Shown here one piece after another: positions 1-6,400 of a DNA stretch of 21,916 nucleotides. The notes below the pieces were generated by a model. The model was not told where the DNA came from, searched no databases, and was given only the letters and a program-made list of their open reading frames with translations. The translations under genes were made by a program, and so were the position numbers. The DNA is from CAIKOD01 sp035505975 (GTDB lineage Archaea; Halobacteriota; Methanomicrobia; Methanomicrobiales; Methanospirillaceae), in contig DATJQJ010000006.1 of NCBI GenBank assembly GCA_035505975.1, positions 1 to 21,916 on the forward strand. The letters are read 5' to 3'. The first letter of the stretch is position 1. Each line of letters begins with the position of its first letter.

Positions 1-43
1 GCATCCGAAGAGAATATATGATTACTGATTTTTTATGCGAACA

Positions 44-51
44 CTTAAATC
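44..51 (+). promoter_or_regulatory. Possible box A (TATA) of tRNA-Trp
   Basis: The AT-rich element CTTAAATC is centred about 32 nt before the mature 5' end of the tRNA. That would place the transcription start a few bases upstream of the tRNA. A competing T-rich stretch lies at 29-38. The choice rests on spacing alone. Confidence 0.3.
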
Positions 52-79
52 TCGATAATGCGATTTATTTTACATCATC

Positions 80-239
80 GGGGTCGTGGCCTAGTCCGGA
101 ATGGCGACGGGCTCCAGCGGTCTTTCGCGTCTCGGTGTGGATGATGAACAATGGGTCTTCTGAATAGTGATGATCCGTTGGAGCACTGACGCATGTCGGA
201 GAGACCCGTCGATCGTGAGTTCAAATCTCACCGACCCCA
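80..239 (+). tRNA. tRNA-Trp (anticodon CCA) with an 86-nt intron
   Basis: The exons form a full cloverleaf. The acceptor stem pairs GGGGTCG (80-86) with CGACCCC (232-238), with discriminator A239. The D arm is 89-105. The anticodon stem pairs ACGGG (107-111) with CCCGT (205-209). The T arm is 215-231, with loop TTCAAAT. Anticodon CCA is at 114-116, so the tRNA reads UGG as tryptophan. The sequence between G117 (position 37) and A204 (position 38) is an intron at the canonical archaeal site. CTCC (112-115) can pair with GGAG (198-201), leaving two 3-nt bulges, AGC (116-118) and AGA (202-204). This is the bulge-helix-bulge cut by the archaeal tRNA splicing endonuclease. CCA is not encoded. A T5 run at 242-246 may end transcription. 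Confidence 0.95.
118..203 (+). ncRNA. Box C/D guide RNA inside the tRNA-Trp intron, targeting C34 and C39
   Basis: The intron carries all four boxes in order: C (ATGATGA, 141-147), D' (CTGA, 160-163), C' (GTGATGA, 167-173) and D (CTGA, 186-189). The guide before box D, 175-184, pairs over ten positions with 111-120, with one G-U pair. The fifth base upstream of box D (G181) faces C114, which is C34 of the tRNA. The guide before D', 151-159, pairs with 201-209, and its fifth base (G155) faces C205, position 39. Both follow the usual rule for 2'-O-methylation by archaeal C/D RNPs. In haloarchaea the same intron is known to guide C34 and U39. Here position 39 is C and the guide carries the matching G. 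Both duplexes span splice junctions, so modification would precede splicing. Confidence 0.92.
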
Positions 240-607
240 CATTTTTCAGGAACATTAGAACGACAGGGATCGGCTGGTCTTCGGTTGTTCCGTTCAATAG
301 AATCCTCATTCTTACTTAAGGTGTCACGTTACGACCGGGAGGGAACTTCACATCCCCGATTGCAAATTGCCAGGGAGAACCTGACTCAATACGGCCCCGA
401 TCGGCCCGGTATTACATTTTTCTCAAAAGACCTTCGATCAACGATCCTGATCGGTCAGGATGGCAACTTCCCGACATTTCACGCGTATTATGGTAAATAT
501 TGCCTATTAGGGGCGCAATTTCCGATGGGAAAGGAACGGAGCCGGTTATCCCGCTGGCTTTTTTATATCTTGCCACCTCATTACTACTCATATCACGTGA
601 GGATTTC
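240..607. other. Intergenic region between tRNA-Trp and fae-hps
   Basis: No convincing gene is seen; a 110-codon reading frame at 285-617 has no recognisable content. The segment contains a perfect 7-bp hairpin, ATCCTGA-TCGG-TCAGGAT (444-461), and a G/C-rich palindromic patch around 388-405. The fae-hps promoter is at its right end. Confidence 0.5.
562..569 (+). promoter_or_regulatory. TATA box of fae-hps
   Basis: TTTATATC lies about 42 nt before the chosen ATG. With the usual archaeal spacing, transcription would start near 590, giving a leader of about 15-20 nt that still includes the purine-rich GTGAGGA (597-603). Confidence 0.6.
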
Positions 608-1789
608 ATGTATCTGATTGGAGAAGCACTCGTTGGGGACGGAGCGGAACTCGCTCATATAGACCTCGTAATCGGGGATAAGGAAGGCCCGGTTGGATCG
701 GCATTCGTCAATGCCCTGTCGCAACTATCGGCCGGGCACACGCCGCTCCTGGCGGTCGTCAGGCCGAACCTTCTGACGAAACCGGCCACGCTTGTCATAC
801 CGAAAGTCACGATCAGGAAAGTGACCCAGATCAGGGAGATGTTCGGCCCGGTCCAGGCAGCGGTCGCGAAAGCTGTCGCGGATTCGGTGGAAGAAGGCGT
901 TTTCGGGGACTACGACATCGAGTCAATGGTGATCCTCGCGAGCGCCTACCTGGACCCCGAGGCGACCGACTACAATAAGATATACCGGTACAACTACGGG
1001 GCGACCAAGCTCGCTATCAGCAGGGCATTCGACCAGTTCCCGGACAGGAAGACCCTTGTCTACGAGAAAGACCGGGCGATGCATGCGGTCATGGGGTTCA
1101 AAGTGCAGCGTCTATGGGACCCGCCGTACCTTCAGGTCGCCCTCGACCTTGTCGACATGAACAAGGTGAAGCAGGTCCTCACCGAGCTGCCCGAGAACGA
1201 CCACCTGATCATCGAGGCGGGGACGCCACTGATCAAGCGGTTCGGCCTCTCCGTCATCTCGGAAATGAGAAAGATACGCCCGAACGCGTTCATCATTGCC
1301 GACTTAAAGATCCTCGACACAGGGAACCTCGAAGCAAGGATGGCAGCCGATGCATCGGCAGATGCAGTCGTTATCTCGGGCCTTGCACCCATCTCCACGA
1401 TCGAGAAGGCGATCGTCGAGGCGAAAAAGACCGGGATTTATTCGGTCATCGACATGCTGAACGTCCCCGACCCCGTCAAGCTGATCGAGACGCTGTCCGT
1501 GAAGCCCAATATCGTCGAGCTCCACAGGGCCATCGATGCCGAAAGTTCTGCCCATGCCTGGGGTAACATCGCCCAGCTGAAGAAGGCAGCGGGCGGAAAA
1601 CTTCTCGTGGCGACAGCTGGCGGCATACGTTCCGATGTCGTCAAGCAGGCGATCAAGTCGGGTGCCGATATTCTCGTCGTAGGCAGGGCAATAACGGCAA
1701 GCAAAGACATCAGGTCTGCCGCTGAAATCTTCCTCGAGAACCTGAACAGGGAAGAGATCGACCAGTTCAGGGTTATGACAGACTTTTAA
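608..1789 (+). CDS. fae-hps: Bifunctional formaldehyde-activating enzyme / 3-hexulose-6-phosphate synthase
   Basis: A cytoplasmic fusion enzyme of 393 residues, the usual length for archaeal Fae-Hps. The N-terminal Fae domain (about 1-160) condenses formaldehyde with tetrahydromethanopterin. It begins MYLIGEALVG and carries the AHIDLVIG stretch with the family's catalytic His. The C-terminal Hps domain (about 175-390) is an OMP-decarboxylase-like barrel with the active-site motif DLKILDTGNLEA and a phosphate-binding end, LVVGRAIT. In methanogens lacking the oxidative pentose phosphate route, Hps is thought to run towards ribulose 5-phosphate, releasing formaldehyde that Fae captures as methylene-tetrahydromethanopterin. 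I chose ATG 608 because the family starts there and GTGAGGA precedes it. An in-frame start at 500 would add 36 unrelated residues, partly upstream of the TATA box. It appears monocistronic. Confidence 0.96.
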   Translation: MYLIGEALVGDGAELAHIDLVIGDKEGPVGSAFVNALSQLSAGHTPLLAVVRPNLLTKPATLVIPKVTIRKVTQIREMFGPVQAAVAKAVADSVEEGVFGDYDIESMVILASAYLDPEATDYNKIYRYNYGATKLAISRAFDQFPDRKTLVYEKDRAMHAVMGFKVQRLWDPPYLQVALDLVDMNKVKQVLTELPENDHLIIEAGTPLIKRFGLSVISEMRKIRPNAFIIADLKILDTGNLEARMAADASADAVVISGLAPISTIEKAIVEAKKTGIYSVIDMLNVPDPVKLIETLSVKPNIVELHRAIDAESSAHAWGNIAQLKKAAGGKLLVATAGGIRSDVVKQAIKSGADILVVGRAITASKDIRSAAEIFLENLNREEIDQFRVMTDF

Positions 1790-1790
1790 T

Positions 1791-1812
1791 ATTTTTTTTT
1801 TTTGATTTTTTT
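1791..1812 (+). terminator. T-run terminator after fae-hps
   Basis: Twelve T (1792-1803) followed by seven T (1806-1812) start 3 nt after the fae-hps stop. There is no stem. Such oligo-U ends are typical of euryarchaeal transcripts. Confidence 0.75.
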
Positions 1813-1879
1813 ATTTGTGTGTTATCTCATTCCATGATTTTACATTCGTTCTTGAAATATGCCTGTAATTATCAAGCAT

Positions 1880-1902
1880 AAAAACCGGGGCAAAGGCCCC
1901 GG
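1880..1902 (-). terminator. Hairpin plus T-run, reading on the minus strand
   Basis: CCGGGGC-AAAG-GCCCCGG (1885-1902) forms a perfect 7-bp G/C stem with a 4-nt loop. On the minus strand it is followed directly by five T (1884-1880). It lies 13 nt beyond the stop of the Cys-rich minus-strand reading frame at 1915, which suggests that this frame was transcribed. Confidence 0.6.
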
Positions 1903-1914
1903 ACCATCACCCCT

Positions 1915-2109
1915 TCAGATGGCCGGGATCTCCCTCTGCCCTGCCTCCGGGACCACGGGTCCTGCCGCTCCGCAGCCACCCACGCAGTAGGAGTGGCATC
2001 AGCATCCGGTGATGATGAGGTTTCCACCAGGTGATTTCTGCTTTTCAAATTTCAGGAATTTCCCTGTTTCACCTTCAGATATCCGAAAAATCTTGAATTG
2101 CCCTGATTC
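1915..2109 (-). pseudogene. Remnant of a small Cys-rich protein with an in-frame TGA
   Basis: On the minus strand, the frame from 2109 to the stop at 1915-1917 is open except for one TGA (1999-2001). The translation before it includes KIFRISEGETGKFLKFEK and ends GGNLIITGC; after the TGA it continues CHSYCVGGCGAAGP and ends EIPAI. Cys residues sit immediately on both sides of the TGA, so an ancestral CCC or C-Sec-C cluster is possible. No ATG, GTG or TTG is present between the upstream TAA (2110-2112) and the TGA, so the 5' end is missing. A hairpin/T-run terminator follows. I do not recognise the family. The composition looks protein-like and the terminator supports a former gene. Selenocysteine is not expected in Methanomicrobiales, so decay is the simpler reading. 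Confidence 0.45.
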
Positions 2110-2520
2110 TTATCCCCAAATCAGATGCTCAAAATCGAGATAAAATTCAAGAAGAACTGAAGGATCATAAACTTGATGTTTCCAAAATTCAGAATACAGT
2201 ATCTTTCCTACAACAAAATTTGAAAGAATTAAAGAATGAAATTGAAAAAAAGCCCTTTGTAGATAACGGAGCTAAAGCTATCAATAAGATTGAACTATTC
2301 AGCCCCGGAACACCTGCTTCCTGATTGGTGGCCGAGTTGGGCAGATGTGAGATTATTCATATCAGCATTTGGGGGTTTTCTCATTGTTGTTGCTATCCTG
2401 ATGTATACCGGATATAGCCAGCTTTACAATGCAAACCCCACTTTTGGGGCATCAATATTTGATTGGGCCGGTTTGTTCCTGTGGGGTTTAATGGCAGGAC
2501 CCAGTGCTGATGCAATATAG
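2097..2520 (+). pseudogene. Remnant of a coiled-coil membrane protein, 5'-truncated and frameshifted
   Basis: Two adjoining frames read like one protein. Frame one (2097-2324) starts after a TGA without a start codon, with a hydrophobic IALILIP, then a charged heptad-like region (DKIQEELKDHKLDVSKIQ and onward to NEIEKK) that should form a coiled coil. Frame two, whose first possible start is TTG 2290, continues SAPEHLLPDWWPSWADV, a transmembrane segment FISAFGGFLIVVAILMYTGY, and a second hydrophobic stretch ending GPSADAI at the stop at 2518-2520. The frames overlap at 2290-2324, so a single indel near 2290-2305 would join them. Base composition is more AT-rich than the neighbours. I do not recognise the family. 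A sequencing error in the CCCC run near 2303 is an alternative to real decay, but it would not restore the missing 5' end. Confidence 0.5.
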
Positions 2521-2683
2521 AAATCCACTAAAACAAGATTGGGATTTTCAACATAACTCTAAGTACCATTCAAAATTTATTTTCATTGAATGCTTTTTTT
2601 TAATCTATACCAGGAAAACTGGTTTAATGAAAATGAGGATCTTTTCAAGCTGGTGAGAATGAGCCGGTAAATTTATTAAAATG

Positions 2684-3676
2684 TTATAATGCCCTTCCCA
2701 GGGCCACCGATCCGATTTCAGGTCCGGGGCTCGTTAATCCCCAGTAAAACTGGAGCGTCCCGTTCGGCAGGGCAGCAAGTCTGATGTACCCCATCCCGAT
2801 TCCAGCCCCTGTTTTCTGGCCGGATGGAAGAACACTGACGTGTCGCGTATCGGAACTGTGCACGCTCCCGGTCTCATCGATGACTACGACTTGTCTCGAC
2901 ATGGAATTCATCGTGCCGTTCGAGACCGCTGCAACGAGCATGACGTGCCCGCTGTCTTTTCTGTTATTGGTATTTGCATAGGCGATGATATCTCCGGGCT
3001 GTAAATCGGAAAGCGGGACACTCTTGAACCAGTCGTTCTGGCCGCTGACGAACAGGTTATAATAATTCAGCGGGTTGGGCTTATTCCGGGCCCCCTGGGG
3101 GTTGAAACAACCGGCCTCGGGAATTAGGGAATTCACCTTCCATCCGGTGAAAGCGGTCTGGTGTTGGGTGTTCGCGTAAGAGAAGAGCGAGGTGATTAAA
3201 CCGCTGCAATCGGTTTTCACCACGACGGGAGACGGGGATCCATTAACGGTTACCGGCCCCGCAATCACGACTGTCCCGCTCCATCCCAACGGCGATCCCT
3301 TTGGGCTACTTTCCCAGGTGACCTGGCTGTTGCCGGCCGCAGGCCAGACGACCGAGGTGCTGACATTCGAGTGGATCAGATAGGCGTTCTGACCGGTTTT
3401 CTCACCGGAATAGGACTCGGGAAGATAGTCTGGTGCACCCTGTTTGTACGTGTAGATATTTTTCAAGAGAATTTTTCCCGCCATCAGGAGCGCTTCGCCT
3501 GAAGACCCCTTTTGTGGCGAAGATATCCAGTTTACGGTAGAAGGGGCAGACGTGCTTTCGGTGGTGACCGCCGGTTTGCCGGGTTGCATAACCGGAAAAC
3601 CTGGTATCCACCCTGCATACGCTGCTCCACTTAAGAGCACCAGCAGACCCAGGACGATAACAGCCAGGTATCTCAT
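2684..3676 (-). CDS. Exported NlpC/P60-like cysteine hydrolase fold protein
   Basis: A 330-residue protein with an N-terminal signal or anchor segment (MRYLAVIVLGLLVLLSGAAY) and the rest outside the cell. Papain-like NlpC/P60 features are visible: TDCSGLITSLF with candidate nucleophile C157, PGDIIAY, then SGHVMLV with candidate H244, and VVVIDETGSVH, which may supply a third polar residue. Bacterial relatives cut peptidoglycan peptides. Methanomicrobiales have no murein, so the substrate here is unknown; another cell-wall, S-layer or amide substrate is possible. The ATG at 3676 is preferred because it opens directly on the signal peptide; a TTG at 3709 would add 11 polar residues. It stands alone on the minus strand between eroded loci and the lipoprotein gene. 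The fold call is by motif only. Confidence 0.7.
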   Translation of the reverse strand: MRYLAVIVLGLLVLLSGAAYAGWIPGFPVMQPGKPAVTTESTSAPSTVNWISSPQKGSSGEALLMAGKILLKNIYTYKQGAPDYLPESYSGEKTGQNAYLIHSNVSTSVVWPAAGNSQVTWESSPKGSPLGWSGTVVIAGPVTVNGSPSPVVVKTDCSGLITSLFSYANTQHQTAFTGWKVNSLIPEAGCFNPQGARNKPNPLNYYNLFVSGQNDWFKSVPLSDLQPGDIIAYANTNNRKDSGHVMLVAAVSNGTMNSMSRQVVVIDETGSVHSSDTRHVSVLPSGQKTGAGIGMGYIRLAALPNGTLQFYWGLTSPGPEIGSVALGRAL

Positions 3677-3844
3677 TTCGATATTGTTTCGGGTCCGAAC
3701 GTTTATCAATGGATGTAATGGTGCAGGTCAAACCGGAGCGATCAGAAAATATCTTCGATTTTGGCCGGAATGCGGATAACGTAAATCGATCGGTGAGACA
3801 TTCGACCGCACCGGACCCTGCGAGACCGATAAAACCATAACCAG

Positions 3845-3852
3845 CTTTTATC
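3845..3852 (+). promoter_or_regulatory. TATA box of the lipoprotein gene
   Basis: CTTTTATC is centred about 29 nt before the ATG at 3878. Normal archaeal spacing puts the start site within a few bases of the ATG, implying a leaderless or nearly leaderless mRNA. No ribosome-binding site is evident. Confidence 0.45.
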
Positions 3853-3877
3853 TCCTCTTCAGGTCTAAGTCTGGATC

Positions 3878-4348
3878 ATGAAGTTCGTATTGACCATGCT
3901 TATCGTAATCGTTGTTACAGCAGTGCTTGCAACCGGCTGCACGACAACCACCACCATCCCGGTATCAACCCAGCAGACGGTCCAGGCTTCGCCAGCCGTA
4001 GCGCAGAGTCCTGTCATCCCGAACATTACCGGTACCTGGACCGGTACCATGCAGGGGTACGAGCAGGGAACAGGCTTTTCAGACTATCATAACCAGACGA
4101 TGACGATGATCGTAACCGGACAACAGGGACGGATCTTTTCAGGCCATTACGTCTGGACAACGAACGGGACTATGACTACCGAGGGTTTCGCAGGTGTCAT
4201 CGGTCCTGATGGGACGACCTTGTCAACCGCCGAAGAAGATGACGGGTACTCTACCGGGTTCCTGACATCGGGAAATGTTCTCGAACTTACCTGGCACCAT
4301 GCCGGGCCGCAGTACGGGGTGGCAATAGACTCCCTCAAAAAAATCTAA
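3878..4348 (+). CDS. Small secreted lipoprotein of unknown function
   Basis: The protein has 156 residues. Residues 1-21 form a lipoprotein signal peptide: KF, a hydrophobic core, then the lipobox LATGC with C21 as the likely lipidated residue. A Thr/Ser/Pro/Gln-rich linker (about 22-46) follows. The rest is a compact, probably beta-rich domain beginning NITGTWTGTMQGYE, containing GRIFSGHYVW, and ending YGVAIDSLKKI. The pattern of short strands with GTW, GF and DG turns suggests an extracytoplasmic beta-barrel or sandwich, but I cannot name a function. It has its own promoter and a hairpin/T-run terminator, so it is a single-gene unit. The gene call is strong; the function is not. Confidence 0.8.
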   Translation: MKFVLTMLIVIVVTAVLATGCTTTTTIPVSTQQTVQASPAVAQSPVIPNITGTWTGTMQGYEQGTGFSDYHNQTMTMIVTGQQGRIFSGHYVWTTNGTMTTEGFAGVIGPDGTTLSTAEEDDGYSTGFLTSGNVLELTWHHAGPQYGVAIDSLKKI

Positions 4349-4378
4349 AAGACAAAAAGAGCCCTTTCCGGACGATCA

Positions 4379-4412
4379 GGGGATCGAAAACGATCATCCC
4401 CAACTAATTTTT
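4379..4412 (+). terminator. Hairpin and T-run after the lipoprotein gene
   Basis: GGGGATCG (4379-4386) pairs across AAAA with CGATC and then CCCC (4398-4401), leaving a 2-nt bulge. A run of five T follows at 4408-4412, about 60 nt after the stop codon. Confidence 0.55.
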
Positions 4413-4456
4413 ATTAATTGCGGCCAAGTTGATAAAATAATGAGGATATTGACTTC

Positions 4457-4467
4457 AATATATTTTT
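4457..4467 (+). promoter_or_regulatory. Possible TATA box for the 100-residue membrane protein gene
   Basis: CAATATATTTT lies about 80 nt before the ATG at 4544 and would give a leader of about 55 nt. It is the best TATA-like element in this gap. It is supported by sequence and position only. Confidence 0.4.
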
Positions 4468-4543
4468 GATACTGGATCTCCTGAGGGACGAGCCTCTCAT
4501 GCCAAAAACCTGTATCAGCCATGAGGATGTAATGAGATATTGA

Positions 4544-4846
4544 ATGACAATGTACGAGGGAGAAACGCATAACCTGATATTTTTTGCAACAGGACTGGCA
4601 TCGGGCTTGTTATCCGCGATAGCGGTAAATATTGTCGCCGACGGATATCAGGCTTTTCAGTTTCTGATTCCAGGGAACATCGTCGATCCTGCAGGGGTAT
4701 TTTATATCGTAATTTCCGTTATCGGTATCGCGTTATTCATCTACTATGATTATTCCATCAGATGCCGGTTAACTGCAATAATGATGATGGTATCAGGCTT
4801 CCTAATCATGTTCGGCCTGACAATGGTTGGAATTGCAGTGTCGTGA
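4544..4846 (+). CDS. Small integral membrane protein, three predicted helices
   Basis: A 100-residue hydrophobic protein. After a short acidic N-terminus (MTMYEGETHN) there are three likely membrane segments, at about 11-33, 50-70 and 75-98. The tight turn between the second and third contains YYDYSIRCR. No enzymatic motif or recognised family is visible. The start at 4544 has no close Shine-Dalgarno sequence; GAGG at 4523-4526 is too far away, and the second ATG at 4550 is an equally possible start. It is flanked by the lipoprotein unit and by the eroded GYD locus, on the same strand but with its own promoter-like element. The gene call rests on the coherent hydrophobic pattern. Confidence 0.6.
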   Translation: MTMYEGETHNLIFFATGLASGLLSAIAVNIVADGYQAFQFLIPGNIVDPAGVFYIVISVIGIALFIYYDYSIRCRLTAIMMMVSGFLIMFGLTMVGIAVS

Positions 4847-4990
4847 AACTAATATCCGAACCATTTTGAAACCTTCATTTTCCAGAGAATATCCTGTCAA
4901 ACGACAGGGAACAGTTGTGCACCAGTCCCTTTTTTCCGGTTTCCGGGTATTCCTACATTATTGACAGCAGGCTGTGATCCTGCATTAATT

Positions 4991-5000
4991 TATTATAAAT
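4991..5000 (+). promoter_or_regulatory. TATA box upstream of the GYD remnant
   Basis: TATTATAAAT is a strong archaeal TATA-like sequence 44-53 nt before the ATG at 5044, so transcription would start near 5022. The promoter looks intact although the gene behind it is broken. Confidence 0.5.
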
Positions 5001-5043
5001 AGTTCCCGCACTGCTATTACCAAAATCAAGTAAGAAATAAAGA

Positions 5044-5349
5044 ATGCTTTTCATTGCCTGGCAAAATTTAAAACAAAGCTCAGTTAAGAGGTTGCCGAAC
5101 AGAACTTAAAGACCTCGAGGCCGATACAAAGGGACCGGCACGGTACCTGAATATATATTGGACACATGGAATGTACGATACCACGCTCATTTTCGAAGCC
5201 CCTGATGATAAGGTTGCAATGAACCTGTGCTTAAAAGGGCTGACAGAATAGAGATCGGGACACTGTCCCTGTGCCTGCAGATGCAGAAAGACCTGCAGGA
5301 CCGAAATGAACTGGCTAAGAGCCTGAAAAGGACTTTCCTGCCCGGTTGA
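5044..5349 (+). pseudogene. GYD-domain protein, broken by two frameshifts
   Basis: Three successive frames together read as one protein of about 100 residues, the normal size of the GYD (ferredoxin-like) family. Frame one starts at ATG 5044 with MLFIAWQNLKQSSVKRLPNR and stops at 5107-5109. Frame two supplies ELKDLEADTKGPARY, then the family core IYWTHGMYDTTLIFEAPDDK, and stops at TAG 5249-5251. Frame three continues from about 5233 with RADRIEIGTLSL and a Lys/Asp-rich tail, ending at TGA 5347-5349. The YWT-G-YD-EAPD order and the following IGTL are typical of GYD proteins, whose biochemical role is largely unknown. The shifts fall near 5095-5106 and at the AAAAGGG run at 5233-5239. They may be real decay or, less likely given two events, assembly errors. 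Confidence 0.65.
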
Positions 5350-5415
5350 CATCCCCGTGACGGTAAATAGAACACCTTATTATCGTAAACGTGTTATTCC
5401 CCATGGAACTCAGGT

Positions 5416-5550
5416 ATGGAGACCCACACGAGCGTCTGGAATAGACCCCTGACATGCGAGCAGGTGAGGATTTGGATCGCCCTGTGCATCGTGTTCCTGT
5501 TCGGATACCTATGCGGGTTTATCGTCTGCCTCGGCTGGTGGATCAGGTAA
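5416..5550 (+). CDS. Small single-span membrane peptide (44 residues)
   Basis: Starts METHTSVWNRPLTCEQ and continues into one strongly hydrophobic segment, about residues 19-42 (IWIALCIVFLFGYLCGFIVC followed by LGWW), ending in IR. Three Cys lie in or next to the membrane segment and one just before it. A Shine-Dalgarno-like CTCAGGT lies directly before the ATG, which is close for a ribosome site. An AT-rich element at about 5372-5380 could be its TATA box. No family is recognised. The coherent polar-head, hydrophobic-helix, basic-end layout argues for a real gene, but at this length chance cannot be excluded. Confidence 0.5.
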   Translation: METHTSVWNRPLTCEQVRIWIALCIVFLFGYLCGFIVCLGWWIR

Positions 5551-5618
5551 AACGAAGTGTCAGGGGGTTCGATTATTGTGTTTCAGATCGGGTAGCGTAG
5601 CTCTTAACCAAAATCCAT

Positions 5619-6275
5619 TCACATCTCAACGGATTCTCCGGGCGACAGAACTGCCACTTTGATATCGGTTGTCCGTTCAATCGCTCGCCGGAACGACGAA
5701 GGGTCCACTGCGATCGCAGGCCATGTATTGTAATGGATTGGGATGACTAAGGGTGCTCCGACAAACTGGGCAGCCATCATCGCCTCGTCGGGACCCATCG
5801 TGAACCTTCCCCCGATGGGGAGACACGCCACATCGGGTTTGTAGAGCTGTCCTATCAGTTTCATGTCTGAGAAAAGCGCGGTGTCCCCTGCATGATATAT
5901 TCTCTTCCCGTCCATCGTTATGACATACCCGGCAGCCGCTCCGCCGCAGTACCCTGGCGCTGCCGGTTCTAACCAGGCGGAGTGAACCGCAGGGGTCATG
6001 GTGAACCGTACGCCATCGACATCGATCGTACCGCCGATATTCATCCCCTCAGCCGGGATTCCCTGCTTCTTCAGGTATTTTGCGATCTCGTTGATAGCGA
6101 CCGTCTTCTTGGCCAGGTGCAGTGTCTCCCCAACATGATCGGCATGCCCATGGGTAACTGCAACGATATCCGGGACCTCCCGGACCGGGACGCCGTCACC
6201 GATGAACGGATCCACGAGTACCCGGGAAGAACCGGTTATGAGGACGCATGAATGCCCAAGCCAGGTAAGCTGCAT
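5619..6275 (-). CDS. UPF0173-family metal-dependent hydrolase (metallo-beta-lactamase fold)
   Basis: 218 residues, typical for UPF0173/UlaG-like hydrolases. The protein opens MQLTWLGHSCVLI and has DPFIGDGVPV. It carries the metal-binding motif THGHADH (about 41-47), a further AVHSAW His and YHAGDTALFSDM, and ends with the IPIHYNTWP His. This is the full set of ligands for a dinuclear metal site, so it should be an active cytoplasmic hydrolase; the natural substrate of the family is not established. The gene is transcribed separately from the Cmi4-like gene upstream, because a T-run separates them. No strong Shine-Dalgarno is visible. Confidence 0.9.
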   Translation of the reverse strand: MQLTWLGHSCVLITGSSRVLVDPFIGDGVPVREVPDIVAVTHGHADHVGETLHLAKKTVAINEIAKYLKKQGIPAEGMNIGGTIDVDGVRFTMTPAVHSAWLEPAAPGYCGGAAAGYVITMDGKRIYHAGDTALFSDMKLIGQLYKPDVACLPIGGRFTMGPDEAMMAAQFVGAPLVIPIHYNTWPAIAVDPSSFRRAIERTTDIKVAVLSPGESVEM

Positions 6276-6334
6276 ACCAAGTACCTGATCGCTGCAACTA
6301 TGAAAAAATTACCTCTTTCGAATGCAAGTTTCTG

Positions 6335-6342
6335 AAAAAAAA
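6335..6342 (-). terminator. T-run terminator of the Cmi4-like gene
   Basis: Eight T on the minus strand lie about 60 nt after the stop at 6401 and before the start of the UPF0173 gene. This suggests two separate transcripts. Confidence 0.5.
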
Positions 6343-6400
6343 GAGTGTGAGGGCCGTCACTCAAAAATCCCTCCTCTGATTACCTGCCTGGACGTGCTGT

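Noticed and set aside
500..607. 36-residue N-terminal extension of Fae-Hps
   Set aside because: The family begins at MYLIGEALVG. The extension covers the TATA box and lacks homology-like content.
285..617. 110-codon plus-strand reading frame before fae-hps
   Set aside because: Composition is not protein-like, it has no family features, and it overlaps the fae-hps promoter and start in another frame.
3402..3731. 109-codon minus-strand frame overlapping the start of the NlpC/P60-like gene
   Set aside because: It is an alternative frame of a gene with a clear signal peptide and motifs; this frame shows neither.
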